64,000 nt of DNA. It comes from Moraxella ovis. GTDB taxonomy: Bacteria; Pseudomonadota; Gammaproteobacteria; Pseudomonadales; Moraxellaceae. The position numbers and the translations under genes were made by a program. Below, piece after piece: positions 46,189-56,214 of the stretch (position 1 is its first letter; the number at the start of each line of letters is the position of its first letter). Where the stretch lies: contig NZ_UGPW01000001.1 of NCBI RefSeq assembly GCF_900453105.1, positions 1,798,001 through 1,862,000 on the forward strand, given 5' to 3'. Below the pieces are notes generated by a model, which had not been told where the DNA came from, did no database searches, and saw only the letters and a program-made list of their open reading frames with translations.

Positions 46189-49053
46189 CTACATACCAAG
46201 CATCGGCTTTAAAAACCGCCCTGTATGCGACCGCTCGTCCTGTGCCACCATCTCAGGCGTACCCACCGCCACAATCTGACCGCCACCATCTCCGCCCTCA
46301 TAGCCCAAATCCACGATATGGTCAGCCGTCTTGATGACGTCCAAATTATGCTCAATCACCACCACCGTGTTGCCCTTGTCTCGTAGAGTGTGCAAAATAT
46401 CCAAGAGTTTGGCAATGTCATGAAAATGCAGTCCTGTGGTCGGCTCATCTAGGATATAAAGGGTTTGCCCTGTGTCTCGTTTGGCAAGCTCTTTGGCGAG
46501 CTTAACTCGCTGTGCTTCGCCCCCTGACAATGTCGTGGCGGATTGCCCAAGCGTGATGTAGCCCAAGCCCACCTGCATCAGGGCTTCTAATTTGCGATGA
46601 ATGGCAGGGATTGCTTCAAAAAACGCCAACGCATCTTCTACCGTCATGGCAAGCACGTCCGATATGGATTTGCCCTTGTAGTGGACTTCTAAGGTCTCAC
46701 GGTTGTAGCGACTGCCTGCACAGACATCGCACGGCACATACATATCGGGCAAAAAGTGCATTTCCACCTTTATCATGCCGTCCCCTTGACAGGCTTCACA
46801 GCGACCGCCCTTGACGTTAAAGCTGAACCGCCCTGCCTTATAGCCCCTTGCCCGAGCTTCAGGGGTTTGGGTAAATAGGTCTCTGATGAGCGTAAACACG
46901 CCCGTATAAGTGGCAGGGTTGGAGCGTGGCGTGCGACCGATTGGACTTTGGTCTATGTCCACCATTTTATCAAGGTGTTCAAGCCCTGTGATTTTGTCAT
47001 AAGGCTCAGGCGCGAGCGTAGTTGCGTTGTTTAGGTGTGTGGCGGCAAGGGGCATGAGCGTGCGGTTGATGAGCGTGGATTTGCCTGAGCCTGATACGCC
47101 TGTGATACAGGTCATCACGCCGATTGGGATGGCTAGGTTTACATTTTTTAGATTATTGCCCTTGGCTCCGTCTAGGCGGATATATAGGGGTTCGGTAATG
47201 GTTTTTTTGCCTTTTTTAATCTCGCCTGTCTTGGCACTGTGGCGGATTTTGGGAATTTCAATGCGTTTTTTGCCAGATAAATATTGCCCTGTTAATGAAT
47301 CATCATTTTTGGCAATCTCGTCCGCCGTCCCTGTGGCAATCACACGTCCCCCATGCACGCCTGCCCCCACGCCAATATCAATAATATGGTCAGCGGTGCG
47401 AATGGCGTCTTCGTCATGCTCCACGACAATGACGGTGTTGCCTAGGTCTCGCAGGTGCGTCAGCGTGGATAACAGGCGGTCATTGTCTCGTTGGTGCAAG
47501 CCAATGGACGGCTCGTCAAGCACATACATAACCCCCATAAGCCCTGCCCCGATTTGGCTGGCTAGCCTGATACGCTGGGCTTCTCCGCCCGATAACGTCT
47601 CGGCAGAGCGGGCAAGGGTCAAATATTCTAGCCCCACTTTGGTCAAAAAGCCCAAACGCTCACGGATTTCTTTAAAAATCTTATCCGCCACTTCGCCTTT
47701 GTGTCCGCCAATGTGCAGGTTTTCATAATATTCCCACGCTTGCCCTATCGGCAGGGCAATGATGTCGCCCACGCCCCGTCCGTCCACTTTGACGTTACGG
47801 GCGATGTCATTTAGGCGAACACCATGACACACGTTACAAGTCGTATCGGATAAATATTGGGCAAGCTCATCTCGCACGATGCTACTGGTGGTGCTGTGAT
47901 AACGGCGTTCTAGGTACGGTAAAATCCCTTCAAATGGCAAGGTTTTGGTTGTTTTACGCCCACGCTCATCGGTAAAATTAAAGGTCAGTTTTTCTTTGCC
48001 CGAACCGTTTAAAATGATAGTTTGCTCTTTTTTGGTTAAGTCTTGCCACGGCTTATCCATATCAATACCAAAATGCGTGCAAACGGTTGTCAATAGCCCA
48101 AAATAATACGCATGGCGTTTGTCCCAACCGTGTATCGCCCCTTGATTTAAGGATTTGGCAGGTTCGGTAACGATACGTTCGGCAGAGAAATACTGGCGTT
48201 TACCAAGCCCATCGCAGGACGGACACGCCCCAGCGGGATTGTTAAAGCTAAACAGGCGTGGCTCTAACTCACTCACCGCCCTATCACAGGCAGGGCAAGA
48301 GTGCTTGGCGGACAGCACCGTCTCGCTCTCATCGTCCATGTTGTGCAAAATGGCAATGTCCGAGCCTAGGCGTAACGTGGTCTCCAAACTCTCCGCCACT
48401 CGGTTTCCCAAATCATCTCGCACCTTAAATCTATCCACCACTACATCTATGGTGTGTTTGTGCGTTTTGGCAAGGGTTGGCAACTCGTCCATGTCATAGA
48501 CTGCCCCGTCAATGCGAACTTTGGTAAAGCCCTGTGCCTGTAAGCTCTCCAATAGGGCGATATGCTCGCCCTTACGCTCACGCACGACAGGGGCAAGGAG
48601 CATGAGCCGTGTGCCGTCAGGTTTGGCAAGAATGTCGTCCACCATTTCGCTCACCGTCTGGGCGACCATGGGTAAACCATGCTCGGGGCAATGGGGCGTG
48701 CCGACACGAGCAAATAGCAAACGCAAATAATCATACACTTCGGTAATCGTGCCGACGGTGGAGCGAGGGTTGTGGTTGGTTGATTTTTGTTCAATGGCAA
48801 TGGCAGGGGATAAGCCTTCAATGCTATCTACATCAGGCTTTTCCATTTGACTTAGAAACTGGCGAGCATAAGCAGACAAGCTCTCCACATAACGTCTTTG
48901 CCCTTCGGCGTAGAGCGTATCAAAAGCCAACGATGATTTGCCCGAACCTGATAAACCTGTAATCACGACTAACTTGTCTCGTGGAATATCGACATCGATG
49001 TCTTTTAGGTTATGGGTTTTTGCCCCTTTGATGCTGATGTATTCGTGTGCCAT
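46189..49053 (-). CDS. uvrA: Excinuclease ABC subunit A
   Basis: A protein of about 954 residues starting [20 protein letters not shown]. It has two ABC ATPase modules (Walker [21 protein letters not shown] and [15 protein letters not shown]; signatures [14 protein letters not shown] and [14 protein letters not shown]) and the zinc-finger cysteines ([39 protein letters not shown]). It detects DNA damage together with UvrB. The frame is open from 49089, but the ATG at 49053 matches the family. It is transcribed alone. Confidence 0.97.
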   Translation of the reverse strand: MAHEYISIKGAKTHNLKDIDVDIPRDKLVVITGLSGSGKSSLAFDTLYAEGQRRYVESLSAYARQFLSQMEKPDVDSIEGLSPAIAIEQKSTNHNPRSTVGTITEVYDYLRLLFARVGTPHCPEHGLPMVAQTVSEMVDDILAKPDGTRLMLLAPVVRERKGEHIALLESLQAQGFTKVRIDGAVYDMDELPTLAKTHKHTIDVVVDRFKVRDDLGNRVAESLETTLRLGSDIAILHNMDDESETVLSAKHSCPACDRAVSELEPRLFSFNNPAGACPSCDGLGKRQYFSAERIVTEPAKSLNQGAIHGWDKRHAYYFGLLTTVCTHFGIDMDKPWQDLTKKEQTIILNGSGKEKLTFNFTDERGRKTTKTLPFEGILPYLERRYHSTTSSIVRDELAQYLSDTTCNVCHGVRLNDIARNVKVDGRGVGDIIALPIGQAWEYYENLHIGGHKGEVADKIFKEIRERLGFLTKVGLEYLTLARSAETLSGGEAQRIRLASQIGAGLMGVMYVLDEPSIGLHQRDNDRLLSTLTHLRDLGNTVIVVEHDEDAIRTADHIIDIGVGAGVHGGRVIATGTADEIAKNDDSLTGQYLSGKKRIEIPKIRHSAKTGEIKKGKKTITEPLYIRLDGAKGNNLKNVNLAIPIGVMTCITGVSGSGKSTLINRTLMPLAATHLNNATTLAPEPYDKITGLEHLDKMVDIDQSPIGRTPRSNPATYTGVFTLIRDLFTQTPEARARGYKAGRFSFNVKGGRCEACQGDGMIKVEMHFLPDMYVPCDVCAGSRYNRETLEVHYKGKSISDVLAMTVEDALAFFEAIPAIHRKLEALMQVGLGYITLGQSATTLSGGEAQRVKLAKELAKRDTGQTLYILDEPTTGLHFHDIAKLLDILHTLRDKGNTVVVIEHNLDVIKTADHIVDLGYEGGDGGGQIVAVGTPEMVAQDERSHTGRFLKPMLGM

Positions 49054-49138
49054 GGGTTTTTGCCTTATTGTTCGTCTTTTATGTTTCAATCATATGATAA
49101 AACATAATGGGGCAAATGGCACGCTTTTTAAAGTACGC

Positions 49139-51229
49139 TTAGATTTTATTTAGGCAAATTACTCTATCTGCACTCGCTATCGTCTCTGGGCGATGGGCAA
49201 TCATTATTCTTGTGATATTTAAAGATTTAATCATTTCATTAATTTCTTGTTCTTTTTCAACATTTAAATGACTGGTTGCTTCGTCCATTAATAAAATTTT
49301 CGGTTTTTGATACAAAGCCCGTGCGATAAATATTCGCTGTTTTTGTCCACCTGATAACACACTCCCCATATCTCCTACTAAGGTTTGATAATTCATCGGC
49401 ATTGCCATAATTTCATCGTGAATGCCAACCATTTTGGCACATTGTTCTGCCCATTCTCTATCCAATTTATCATCAAAAAAGCTGATATTTTCCAATAAAC
49501 TACCTGCAAATAATACATCATCTTGACTGACACACGCCACACAGTTTAAGGCATTGACATCATTCATGGTTTTAATTAATTTCCCTGCAATTTTAATTTC
49601 GCCACTATTGGTGGTTAATTCGCCTAATAATAAACTCATTAAGGTGCTTTTACCACAACCAGTTGCTCCAACAATCGCAACTGATGAATTTTCTTTGATA
49701 TAAAAACTTAAATTTTCAATAATATTTGGCTCATCATCACTATATTTAAATGATAGATTTTTCACTTCAATGTCATATTGTTCAATTTTTGGTTAATATA
49801 ATATAAATTCTTGATTTTCTTTTTCGGTCAAAACAATATCAGCAAGTCTTTCGGCATGTAAAGACAGCATTTTCACTTCTACAAATTTATCAATCAAACT
49901 ACTGACTCGTCCACCAAATTGATTTTTATAAGCAATGAATGCCATCAAAATCCCAACAGTAAACGTACCATCTATCACATAGCTTGCCCCTAAATAAATA
50001 ATAATCAGATTTTCCAATCCAAAAACAATGCCATTAAAAAAACCGAATGCCAAACCTAATTTTTGCGTTTTTAATCCTGCATTGATTTGATTAACGAATA
50101 AAGCTTGCCAGGTGTTTTGGCGTAAAGTTTGTTTGTCAAATCGTTTAATCGCCCGAATGCCCCGCATTGTTTCCATAAAATGACTGCTTTGCTTGGCACT
50201 ATGAATAATGGCTTCTTCGCTGGCTCGTCTAAGTGGCATATACCAAGCCCATCTTAAAGTGCCATAAATCGCCATTGCACCAATGGCAATCCAAGCCAAA
50301 GTTGGACTATAAAAAAACATCAAAATTAAGGTAAAAATCGTCATTAAACCGTCCAAAATGGCGGTTAAAAAACTTGTGGTTAAAGTAGACTGAATGCTGT
50401 CAATAGAGCCAAAACGAGAAATAATATCGCCCAAATGCCTTTTTTGAAAAAATGAACTTGGCAAATGAATTAAATGATTAAAAATATTGGCTTTCCATTG
50501 CACATTTAAGGTGGTTGCTAAATACATCACAATCCACGCTTGTAATAAACTAATCAGTTGTGTTAAAAACATTAACAAGCCAAAACCAATCACAAGTGTG
50601 GTTAATAAATTTAAATCAGCCGATACGATGGCGTGGTCAATTACCCATTGCATAAAAAAGGGGCTGGTTAAAGCAAATATTTCTAATATAATGGCTAAAA
50701 TTAAAATCTGATTTAACGATTTCCATAGTCCTTTAATTTCACCAAAGAGTTTAAAAATTTTGATTTGTGTTTTTTCTTCTTTTTTCTCAAAATAATTATC
50801 CGCCCATATCTCTAAGGCAATGCCTGTAAAATGCTTGGAAACTTCTTTTAATTCTAATACTCTAAGACCGACTGCAGGGTCAATGATGGTAATTTTATTT
50901 AAGCCAACAGATTTTAATACCACAAAATGATTTAAATCCCAATGTAAAACACAAGGCGTACGCAGTTCTTTTAATTCATCTAATTCTAACTTTAAAGGAC
51001 GAGTGTTTAATTTTATTTGTTGGCAAATTTTAATTAGGGTGTGTAGCGTTGCACCCTTTTGTGAAATGGGATATTTTTGTCTTAAACTAAACAAATCCGT
51101 ATGATAACCATAATAATGAGCAATCATTGCAATGCACGCCAATCCGCATTCGGAATTTTCGGTTTGCAATATTACAGGCAATTTATGCCCAAAACCCAAA
51201 GAAATATTTTCCCAGTAATTCATAACCAT
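49139..51229 (-). pseudogene. Bacteriocin-type peptidase-ABC exporter (C39 peptidase, membrane and ATPase domains) interrupted by one in-frame stop
   Basis: Two open stretches, 51229-49793 (478 residues) and 49765-49139 (208), lie in the same reading frame and are separated only by a TAA at 49795-49793 and ten sense codons. Read through, they give about 696 residues, the normal size. Domains: C39 peptidase (Cys in ENSECGLACIAM, His in LNHFVVL, Asp in IDPAVG), an exporter membrane domain (residues 165-440) and an ATPase (Walker A GATGCGKST, signature LSGGQKQR, Walker B ILLMDEATS). It should cut double-glycine leaders and export the peptide. C-to-T at a CAA codon would explain the stop. A GTG at 49765 could restart the ATPase as a separate chain. 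Confidence 0.88.
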
Positions 51230-51283
51230 CCATCATTAAAAAATAAAAAAGGTGCCACGCACCCAACGACAATAAATGCTTGA

Positions 51284-52544
51284 TTAGATTTTGCCAGTAA
51301 TGCTATATAAAGGCTCCAATACCCACTCATAGAGCTTCCTAGTTTCGTGCAATATATCACCCTCTAATGTCATACCCACTTGTAAGGGCAGGTCATTGCC
51401 ATAGGCTTTTATCGTTTGCTTTTCTAATTTTGCACGTACAATGTATAAAGGTTCATTAGTCATTTGCTCGTTTTGTGACACAATGCCAATGCTTTGGATG
51501 TTTTGTCCTGCTAAGGCGGTTTTTGCTACCGAGATGATTTGTGCATTGGCGTGTCCAAATTTTTGATAGGGATAGGCTTGATAGCGGAGCAGTACCTCAT
51601 CACCAGTTTTGACAAAACCAATGGCACGACTTGGTACATACATTTCGGCAATGATATGATGGTTATTTGGCAGTAGCGTTAATAATGGCTTTGAACTATC
51701 AATATACTGTCCAATTTTAATATGCGTATTGCTAATCACCCCATCAATCGGAGAATAAATGGCAATAATTTCATTTGCTTTGTTTTGGATATTAGATTGA
51801 ACATTATCAGACAAAGATTGTTGCAATTGTCCAATAGTGGATTTGTGTAATTGCTTGGTTCTATTGAGCGTAATTTCTTGCTCTTTGATTTGTTGAATGA
51901 GATTATTGAGTTCTCTATTTAGCGTATTTAGTTGTTCATTTTGAGCATTGTATTCCATTTGGCGATGATTAACATCGGTAGCCGATACACCATCAATCAA
52001 TTGCACCTCTTTATAGCGATTTAGATTATCAAAGGCTAATTGCACTTGGGTTTCTTGCAATTTGATTTGAGCAATCAATTTTTCTTGGTCTGATTTTAAT
52101 CTGTCTATACCAGTCAAAATTGCTCGCAGTTCATTTTCATTAGATTGTTTGGTGGTAAGATTTGACTTTTTATTAATTCATTTTTGATAGCCAACTGTTC
52201 GCCAATCGCCTTTTGAGTATTGCCATTTTCGCCATAATGGGCAGTAGAGATTTTATATAGCAATTCGCCCTTTTTTACAACTTTACCATCATAGGCATAA
52301 TTTTCTATTATCACGCCACTTGTAGGGCTATGGCTATATATCAGTCCCCGCTCTGGGATAAGCTGACCCTTTACTGTGCTTCGTTTGGTATAGTCGCCCC
52401 AAATCAAAAAAGCAACCAATACCAAACCAATTAACAAAGCACAAAAAGTAAGAAAGGTAAAGCTAACTGGACGGGTAAGAATAATCGTCCCGTCCAGTTC
52501 GTTTTTTGAGCATCTAGGGCTTCTTGGCGGAATAAGTTGGGCAT
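51284..52544 (-). pseudogene. HlyD-family membrane-fusion protein of the bacteriocin exporter, with two frameshifts
   Basis: The gene should start at the ATG at 52544 (MPNLFRQEALDAQKTNWTG), continue in a second frame (TIILTRPVSFTFLTFCALLI, membrane segment, then GDYTKRSTVKGQLIPERGLI) and end in a third (LTGIDRLKSDQEKLIAQIKL to 51284). The first shift is a missing base at 52488/52489, shown by a second copy of this 5' end at 54466-54606. The second lies in the T5 run at 52167-52171: one more base would give KKSNLTTKQSNENEL. Repaired, it would be about 420 residues, with coiled coil and lipoyl/barrel domains. It would link the exporter to the outer membrane. Confidence 0.85.
52465..52499. repeat. 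11-bp inverted repeat at the first HlyD frameshift
   Basis: AACTGGACGGG (52465-52475) and CCCGTCCAGTT (52489-52499) are exact reverse complements separated by 13 bases. The base missing relative to the paralogous copy is right at the inner end of the second arm. Such hairpins can template small mutations. It is inside coding sequence, so it is not a terminator. Confidence 0.7.
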
Positions 52545-52556
52545 AAAATGACTTAA

Positions 52557-52910
52557 CTAATGACCGTAGTAATTGCCTGATTTGTCCTGATTTTTATCAT
52601 CTGGTCTAAGTATGGTATTGACACCATTAACACTTCTTTCAGCTAATCCACCTGCCGTCGCACCTGCAAAAGCGGCACTAAATTTGCCACCAAATCTAAC
52701 ACCAAACATACCTGCAACGGTAGAACCAGTTGCTCCTGCTACTGTCATATCATTGCCAGCGGCTACATTGCTGGCAACGTATGTTGCACCACCAGTTGCA
52801 CCGCCTTGAGCTACTGGATTTTTAGCAAGTGCTTTCGCTCCTTCTACCAATGGTCTAAGCCATCCAGCACCTGACACAAAAGACAATTCATGAATAGACA
52901 ATTCACGCAT
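52557..52910 (-). CDS. Bacteriocin (class II microcin-like) precursor with GA-type leader
   Basis: A 117-residue protein starting MRELSIHELSFVSGAGWLRP. This is a double-glycine-type leader (pattern MRELxxxELxxVSGA), probably cut after residue 15 by a C39 peptidase such as the one encoded downstream. The core of about 102 residues is rich in Gly and Ala (GGATGGATYVASNVAAGND, FGGKFSAAFAGATAGGLAER) and ends in a hydrophilic tail (DDKNQDKSGNYYGH). GGAG lies six bases before the ATG at 52910; a TTG at 52922 is less likely. It lies 13 bases before the HlyD gene. Compare the McbC bacteriocin locus of M. catarrhalis; I cannot test similarity here. Confidence 0.82.
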   Translation of the reverse strand: MRELSIHELSFVSGAGWLRPLVEGAKALAKNPVAQGGATGGATYVASNVAAGNDMTVAGATGSTVAGMFGVRFGGKFSAAFAGATAGGLAERSVNGVNTILRPDDKNQDKSGNYYGH

Positions 52911-52925
52911 AACATTCTCCAATGG

Positions 52926-53141
52926 TTAAGAAAAATTAAAAAACATTCTATATATTTGTAGAAAAAATAGTGGAAATAAAGGAATTGCCATTAGAAAAAA
53001 AGAAACTCCAACAATAACCCTGCATGTTTCCACATGTTTATTATCAAGTGGTTTTACGGTGTTTTCCTTTATAAGTAGTGTAACAATACAAATAAAAGAA
53101 ATAATTGTTAAATATGTCTTTAACCAACCTTCAATAATCAT
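52926..53141 (-). CDS. Small membrane protein, candidate bacteriocin immunity protein
   Basis: A 71-residue protein with two strongly hydrophobic segments (about 8-23, TYLTIISFICIVTLLI, and 44-64, IVGVSFFLMAIPLFPLFFLQ) separated by a charged loop. Immunity proteins of class II microcins are often small two- or three-helix membrane proteins encoded next to the precursor, as here. I do not recognise the family. A promoter-like -10 lies only a few bases before the ATG, and no good ribosome site is seen. The function is inferred from position and shape. Confidence 0.6.
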   Translation of the reverse strand: MIIEGWLKTYLTIISFICIVTLLIKENTVKPLDNKHVETCRVIVGVSFFLMAIPLFPLFFLQIYRMFFNFS

Positions 53142-53144
53142 AAC

Positions 53145-53172
53145 TATATACTTTGCCTATGCAGTTTGTAAA
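53145..53172 (-). promoter_or_regulatory. Promoter-like sequence before the immunity and bacteriocin genes
   Basis: On the minus strand TTTACA (53172-53167) is followed after 16 bases by TATATA (53150-53145). It lies between the oxygenase gene and the small membrane protein. The predicted start would fall at about 53138, inside the start codon region of the 71-residue frame, so either that gene is leaderless or this promoter mainly serves the bacteriocin gene. Confidence 0.4.
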
Positions 53173-53200
53173 TACAATATTTGTTGAATAATAATTTTAC

Positions 53201-54346
53201 CTATCTTAGGACATCCATAATATCAAAATTCGCCAAATCATAAGCAAGTTTTTGAATGTGTTCATGTTGTGCCTTATCAAAATGTGTTAATACTTCCGAT
53301 AAAGCAATGGGTTGGTGATTAATGATGATGTTGATGAATTTTTTACTCAGCTCATCCACATTAATCTTGGTGCCATTTGAAATCAGATAGCCTTTATCCA
53401 ATGTGCGTATGTCTACCACATTGAGGCTAAGTCTACTTTCTGGTGGCAACTTATCATTGTTGGGATTGCCAAACAACTCCATATTAAAGCGAGTATCTAG
53501 GCGATGATTACCCAAAAATTCCTGCATGAACCTATCATACATAATAGGGTCGGTCATCATGGCAGATAGTTGGGTGCAGGCTTGGGCGATGTTGTTTTTG
53601 TCGGTTTCCCAATCAGATAAGTTATAACGCAATGGTAAGATGTTGGGCATTTGCTTGGTAAGCCATTCCATGTAGTCATAGCCTGTTGGGGCAAAAGTGC
53701 CGATTGCCAAATGAAAAGTTTCACAGCCCATCGGTACAGGGTTGTGCCACCACCCTCGAGGGATATACAGCACATCGCCAGCCTCCAAGACCACTTCCAT
53801 GTCGGGTATGGTCGGTTCTGGCACATCGACATCTTTGGATTGCTGCATGTATAAGGGACTTTCAAAATTGGGTTGATATAACGCCCAATGTTTTTTGCCC
53901 ATGAGTTGCACCGCAAAGACATCACGAGTATCCCAATGACTTTTAAAGGAAGCGTCCGAACCAAAAGCAAGATAGCCACTAACCACCGTAGATGCATCGA
54001 CAAACTGGGCGACTTGCTTTGCCAAATCATCAACAAAAGGCTCATTATTGATGCGATTATAAACAATCGTTGCACCGTTTTTCAGGTGGTGATAAATGGC
54101 GGGTTTGATAAAACGGTGGCGAGTACGCCCAGTGTCATCAAAGCTCTCCACGTATTCAGAGATAGGTACAATCTCGCCTTTACGCAGACGAAAAAGCTCG
54201 TCCATTGGGTTGGCTCGTTGATACAATTCATTGATTTGTCGCCATGTGATGTCTAGGTTTTTGACAGCACCCTTAAACAGCTTAGGCTTTTGGTATAGTA
54301 CCTCTCGCCTAAACTCATCAGACGACATATTAAAATCCAGTTTCAT
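53201..54346 (-). CDS. JmjC/cupin-fold Fe(II)/2-oxoglutarate oxygenase (YcfD/RoxA-like) in the bacteriocin locus
   Basis: A 381-residue protein starting MKLDFNMSSDEFRREVLYQK; AGGA lies five bases before the ATG at 54346. The JmjC iron ligands are visible as H137 and D139 in SHWDTRDVFAVQL and H201 in YIPRGWWHNPVP. The layout matches ribosomal oxygenases of the YcfD/ROXA type (N-terminal JmjC, then a dimerisation helix region and a C-terminal winged-helix-like part). YcfD hydroxylates L16. Here the gene sits directly upstream of the putative immunity and bacteriocin genes. It could modify the peptide, or alter a host target as protection; both are inference. Confidence 0.82.
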   Translation of the reverse strand: MKLDFNMSSDEFRREVLYQKPKLFKGAVKNLDITWRQINELYQRANPMDELFRLRKGEIVPISEYVESFDDTGRTRHRFIKPAIYHHLKNGATIVYNRINNEPFVDDLAKQVAQFVDASTVVSGYLAFGSDASFKSHWDTRDVFAVQLMGKKHWALYQPNFESPLYMQQSKDVDVPEPTIPDMEVVLEAGDVLYIPRGWWHNPVPMGCETFHLAIGTFAPTGYDYMEWLTKQMPNILPLRYNLSDWETDKNNIAQACTQLSAMMTDPIMYDRFMQEFLGNHRLDTRFNMELFGNPNNDKLPPESRLSLNVVDIRTLDKGYLISNGTKINVDELSKKFINIIINHQPIALSEVLTHFDKAQHEHIQKLAYDLANFDIMDVLR

Positions 54347-54465
54347 ATAGTTCCTGATATTGATTAAAAACAAGAGTAATGCTCATTTATATGAATTATG
54401 ATATAATATACTCAAATGCAAAAAAAAGACAATACGATTCATCATAAAAAATATACCGTTTGTTG

Positions 54466-54606
54466 TTATTTTTTTGGATTAAGCGCCTTAAATTTATCAT
54501 GAAAACATTTGATAATAAAAGCAAAACTGACTGGGCGAGTCAGAATAATCGTACCCGTCCAGTTGGTTTTTTGAGTATCTAGGGTTTCTTGGCGGAATAG
54601 AGACAT
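54466..54606 (-). pseudogene. Remnant of a second HlyD gene (5' end only)
   Basis: An ATG at 54606, two bases after the stop of the truncated oxygenase gene, opens a 46-residue frame: MSLFRQETLDTQKTNWTGTI, then ILTRPVSFAF, then unrelated residues to a stop at 54466. The first 30 residues and about 90 bases match the start of the HlyD gene at 52544-52455, here without the missing base. It is a duplicated 5' end left beside the oxygenase-bacteriocin cassette. Confidence 0.8.
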
Positions 54607-54608
54607 TG

Positions 54609-55367
54609 TTAATAACTAACCACTTCTACAATATCGTTCAGACATAATCCATATAAGGTATTCATTAATTTTTCTTGCTCTATGTCTTTAAAGTTATCAA
54701 AAATATCTGACACAGAGGCGGTCGAATGATTGGCAATATAAAGAATAATTGATTTAAAATCATTATCCAATGTTAGTTTTACACCGTTTGCTATAATGAA
54801 ATTATCGTTCTCATTATAAGATTGGTTGGAATTTAGTCTTAACATAGCAGTCATTGGCAATTCATTGATTTTTCCATTGCCCAACAATTCCAACGCCAAA
54901 TTACTCTCCACTCGTTTTTCACCAATAAATTCTTGCATAAATTCATTGTAGGTGGATTGGTCGGTGATTAAGTCGGCTATTTTTTGAGACAATATTTTTA
55001 GATTATCATTATCATTTTGCCAATTTGACATCGGCTTTCTGATTTCGTGAAAATCGGGCAATTTCTTTAAAAGCCACTCCATATAATCCAAGCCAAAAGC
55101 AGGAAATGTTCCAATCGCTAAATGCACCGTTTCCTCCCCAAGTGGAGAAGGGTTATGCCACCAACCACAAGGCACATACAACATATCGCCCTCTTCTAGG
55201 ACAATATCCATATAAGGCGTATCTGGACAAGGGTGTGTATCTTCAAAATATTTGCTTTGTTGCATATATAAGGGATTTGGGAATGTTGGCTCATAAATCA
55301 CCCAAAGCTTAGCCAAAGGATGCTTTAAGTATCCATAAAATATAATGATACCATTAATCATTATCAA
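54609..55367 (-). pseudogene. N-terminally truncated paralogue of the JmjC-type oxygenase
   Basis: A 252-residue frame whose residues 20 onward align with residues from about 153 of the oxygenase at 53201-54346 (PNPLYMQQSK against ESPLYMQQSK; GDMLYVPCGWWHNP against GDVLYIPRGWWHNP). It keeps the distal iron-binding histidine (H71) but lacks the HxD pair and the whole N-terminal third. The first 15-20 residues (MIMINGIIIFYGYLKHP) have no counterpart. It is probably non-functional; the breakpoint lies near 55310. The C-terminal domain is otherwise complete. Confidence 0.75.
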
Positions 55368-55510
55368 TTAATCAGATATGATATATCATAAGTTTAATCT
55401 CTGCGAGTATTATTTTAGACATTATTTCAATTATTTTGATGGGCAGTCTTTGATTTGCCACCCTGCCTAACTTCTGCTACACTAACTCAAATCCATTTAA
55501 CCAATCAGCC

Positions 55511-56167
55511 ATGACCATTCGCGCCTTTCTTGGCGGCTCATTCGACCCTGTACATCTGTCACACCTACAGATGGCGACACACGTGCATCAGGCGATTAGC
55601 CAATTCATTCAAAATGATCCACGTGGTCAATTTGCCCAGATTGATGTCAGTCTACTGCCCACGGCAGGCAACCCCTTTAAGGGCAAACCCACAGCAGATA
55701 CTCATCGCCTAGAGATGCTGCACCTTGCTACCCAAGGCACGCCCATTAACATCGACACGCACGAGCTGACTCAGACGCCACCCGTCTATACCATCAATAC
55801 TGCCCGTCATCTGCGTCAAATTTACCCCAATGATCGGCTGATTTTTATCATGGGACAAGACAGTCTACACGCCCTACCTACTTGGAAAGACGGCGATGAG
55901 ATTTTGGATTTTGTGAATATTTGGGCGTTCATGCGCGGTGATTTTAAGCCCGTTGGTGATTTATCCGATCAAGTATTAGAAAATTTAACGGATGATTTAG
56001 GTGAATTTTTGCCCCAAAACGGCAGAATCTATCAAGACAGCACGCCCATCACCGCCATGTCATCATCCATGGTTCGTAAGATGCTTACAGATCACAACCC
56101 AGAAGCAAGGCAATTTTTGACAAAAATGGTGCTGGATTATATTGACAAACACGCCATTTATGCCTAA
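55511..56167 (+). CDS. nadD: Nicotinate-nucleotide adenylyltransferase
   Basis: A 218-residue protein with the nucleotidyltransferase motif FLGGSFDPVHLSHLQMA, then PTAGNPFKGKP and the C-terminal ISSTxIR-like MSSSMVRKML. It adenylates nicotinate mononucleotide in NAD synthesis. It is followed by rsfS after 47 bases, a common pairing. Confidence 0.94.
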   Translation: MTIRAFLGGSFDPVHLSHLQMATHVHQAISQFIQNDPRGQFAQIDVSLLPTAGNPFKGKPTADTHRLEMLHLATQGTPINIDTHELTQTPPVYTINTARHLRQIYPNDRLIFIMGQDSLHALPTWKDGDEILDFVNIWAFMRGDFKPVGDLSDQVLENLTDDLGEFLPQNGRIYQDSTPITAMSSSMVRKMLTDHNPEARQFLTKMVLDYIDKHAIYA

Positions 56168-56214
56168 ATTATGCTATAATAATCAGTTATTCAACACGAA
56201 AGTCGATCAAACAC

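Noticed and set aside
47027..47728. A 233-codon plus-strand open frame inside uvrA
   Set aside because: It is antisense to a well-conserved gene, has no ribosome site or family features, and arises from codon bias of the true frame.
49139..49765. The ATPase segment as an independent ABC transporter gene
   Set aside because: It is in the same frame as the upstream peptidase-membrane gene, with only one stop codon between them, and completes its normal domain order; independent expression from the GTG remains possible but is secondary.
53557..54075. A 172-codon minus-strand frame within the oxygenase gene
   Set aside because: It overlaps the conserved JmjC coding sequence in another frame and shows no family features.
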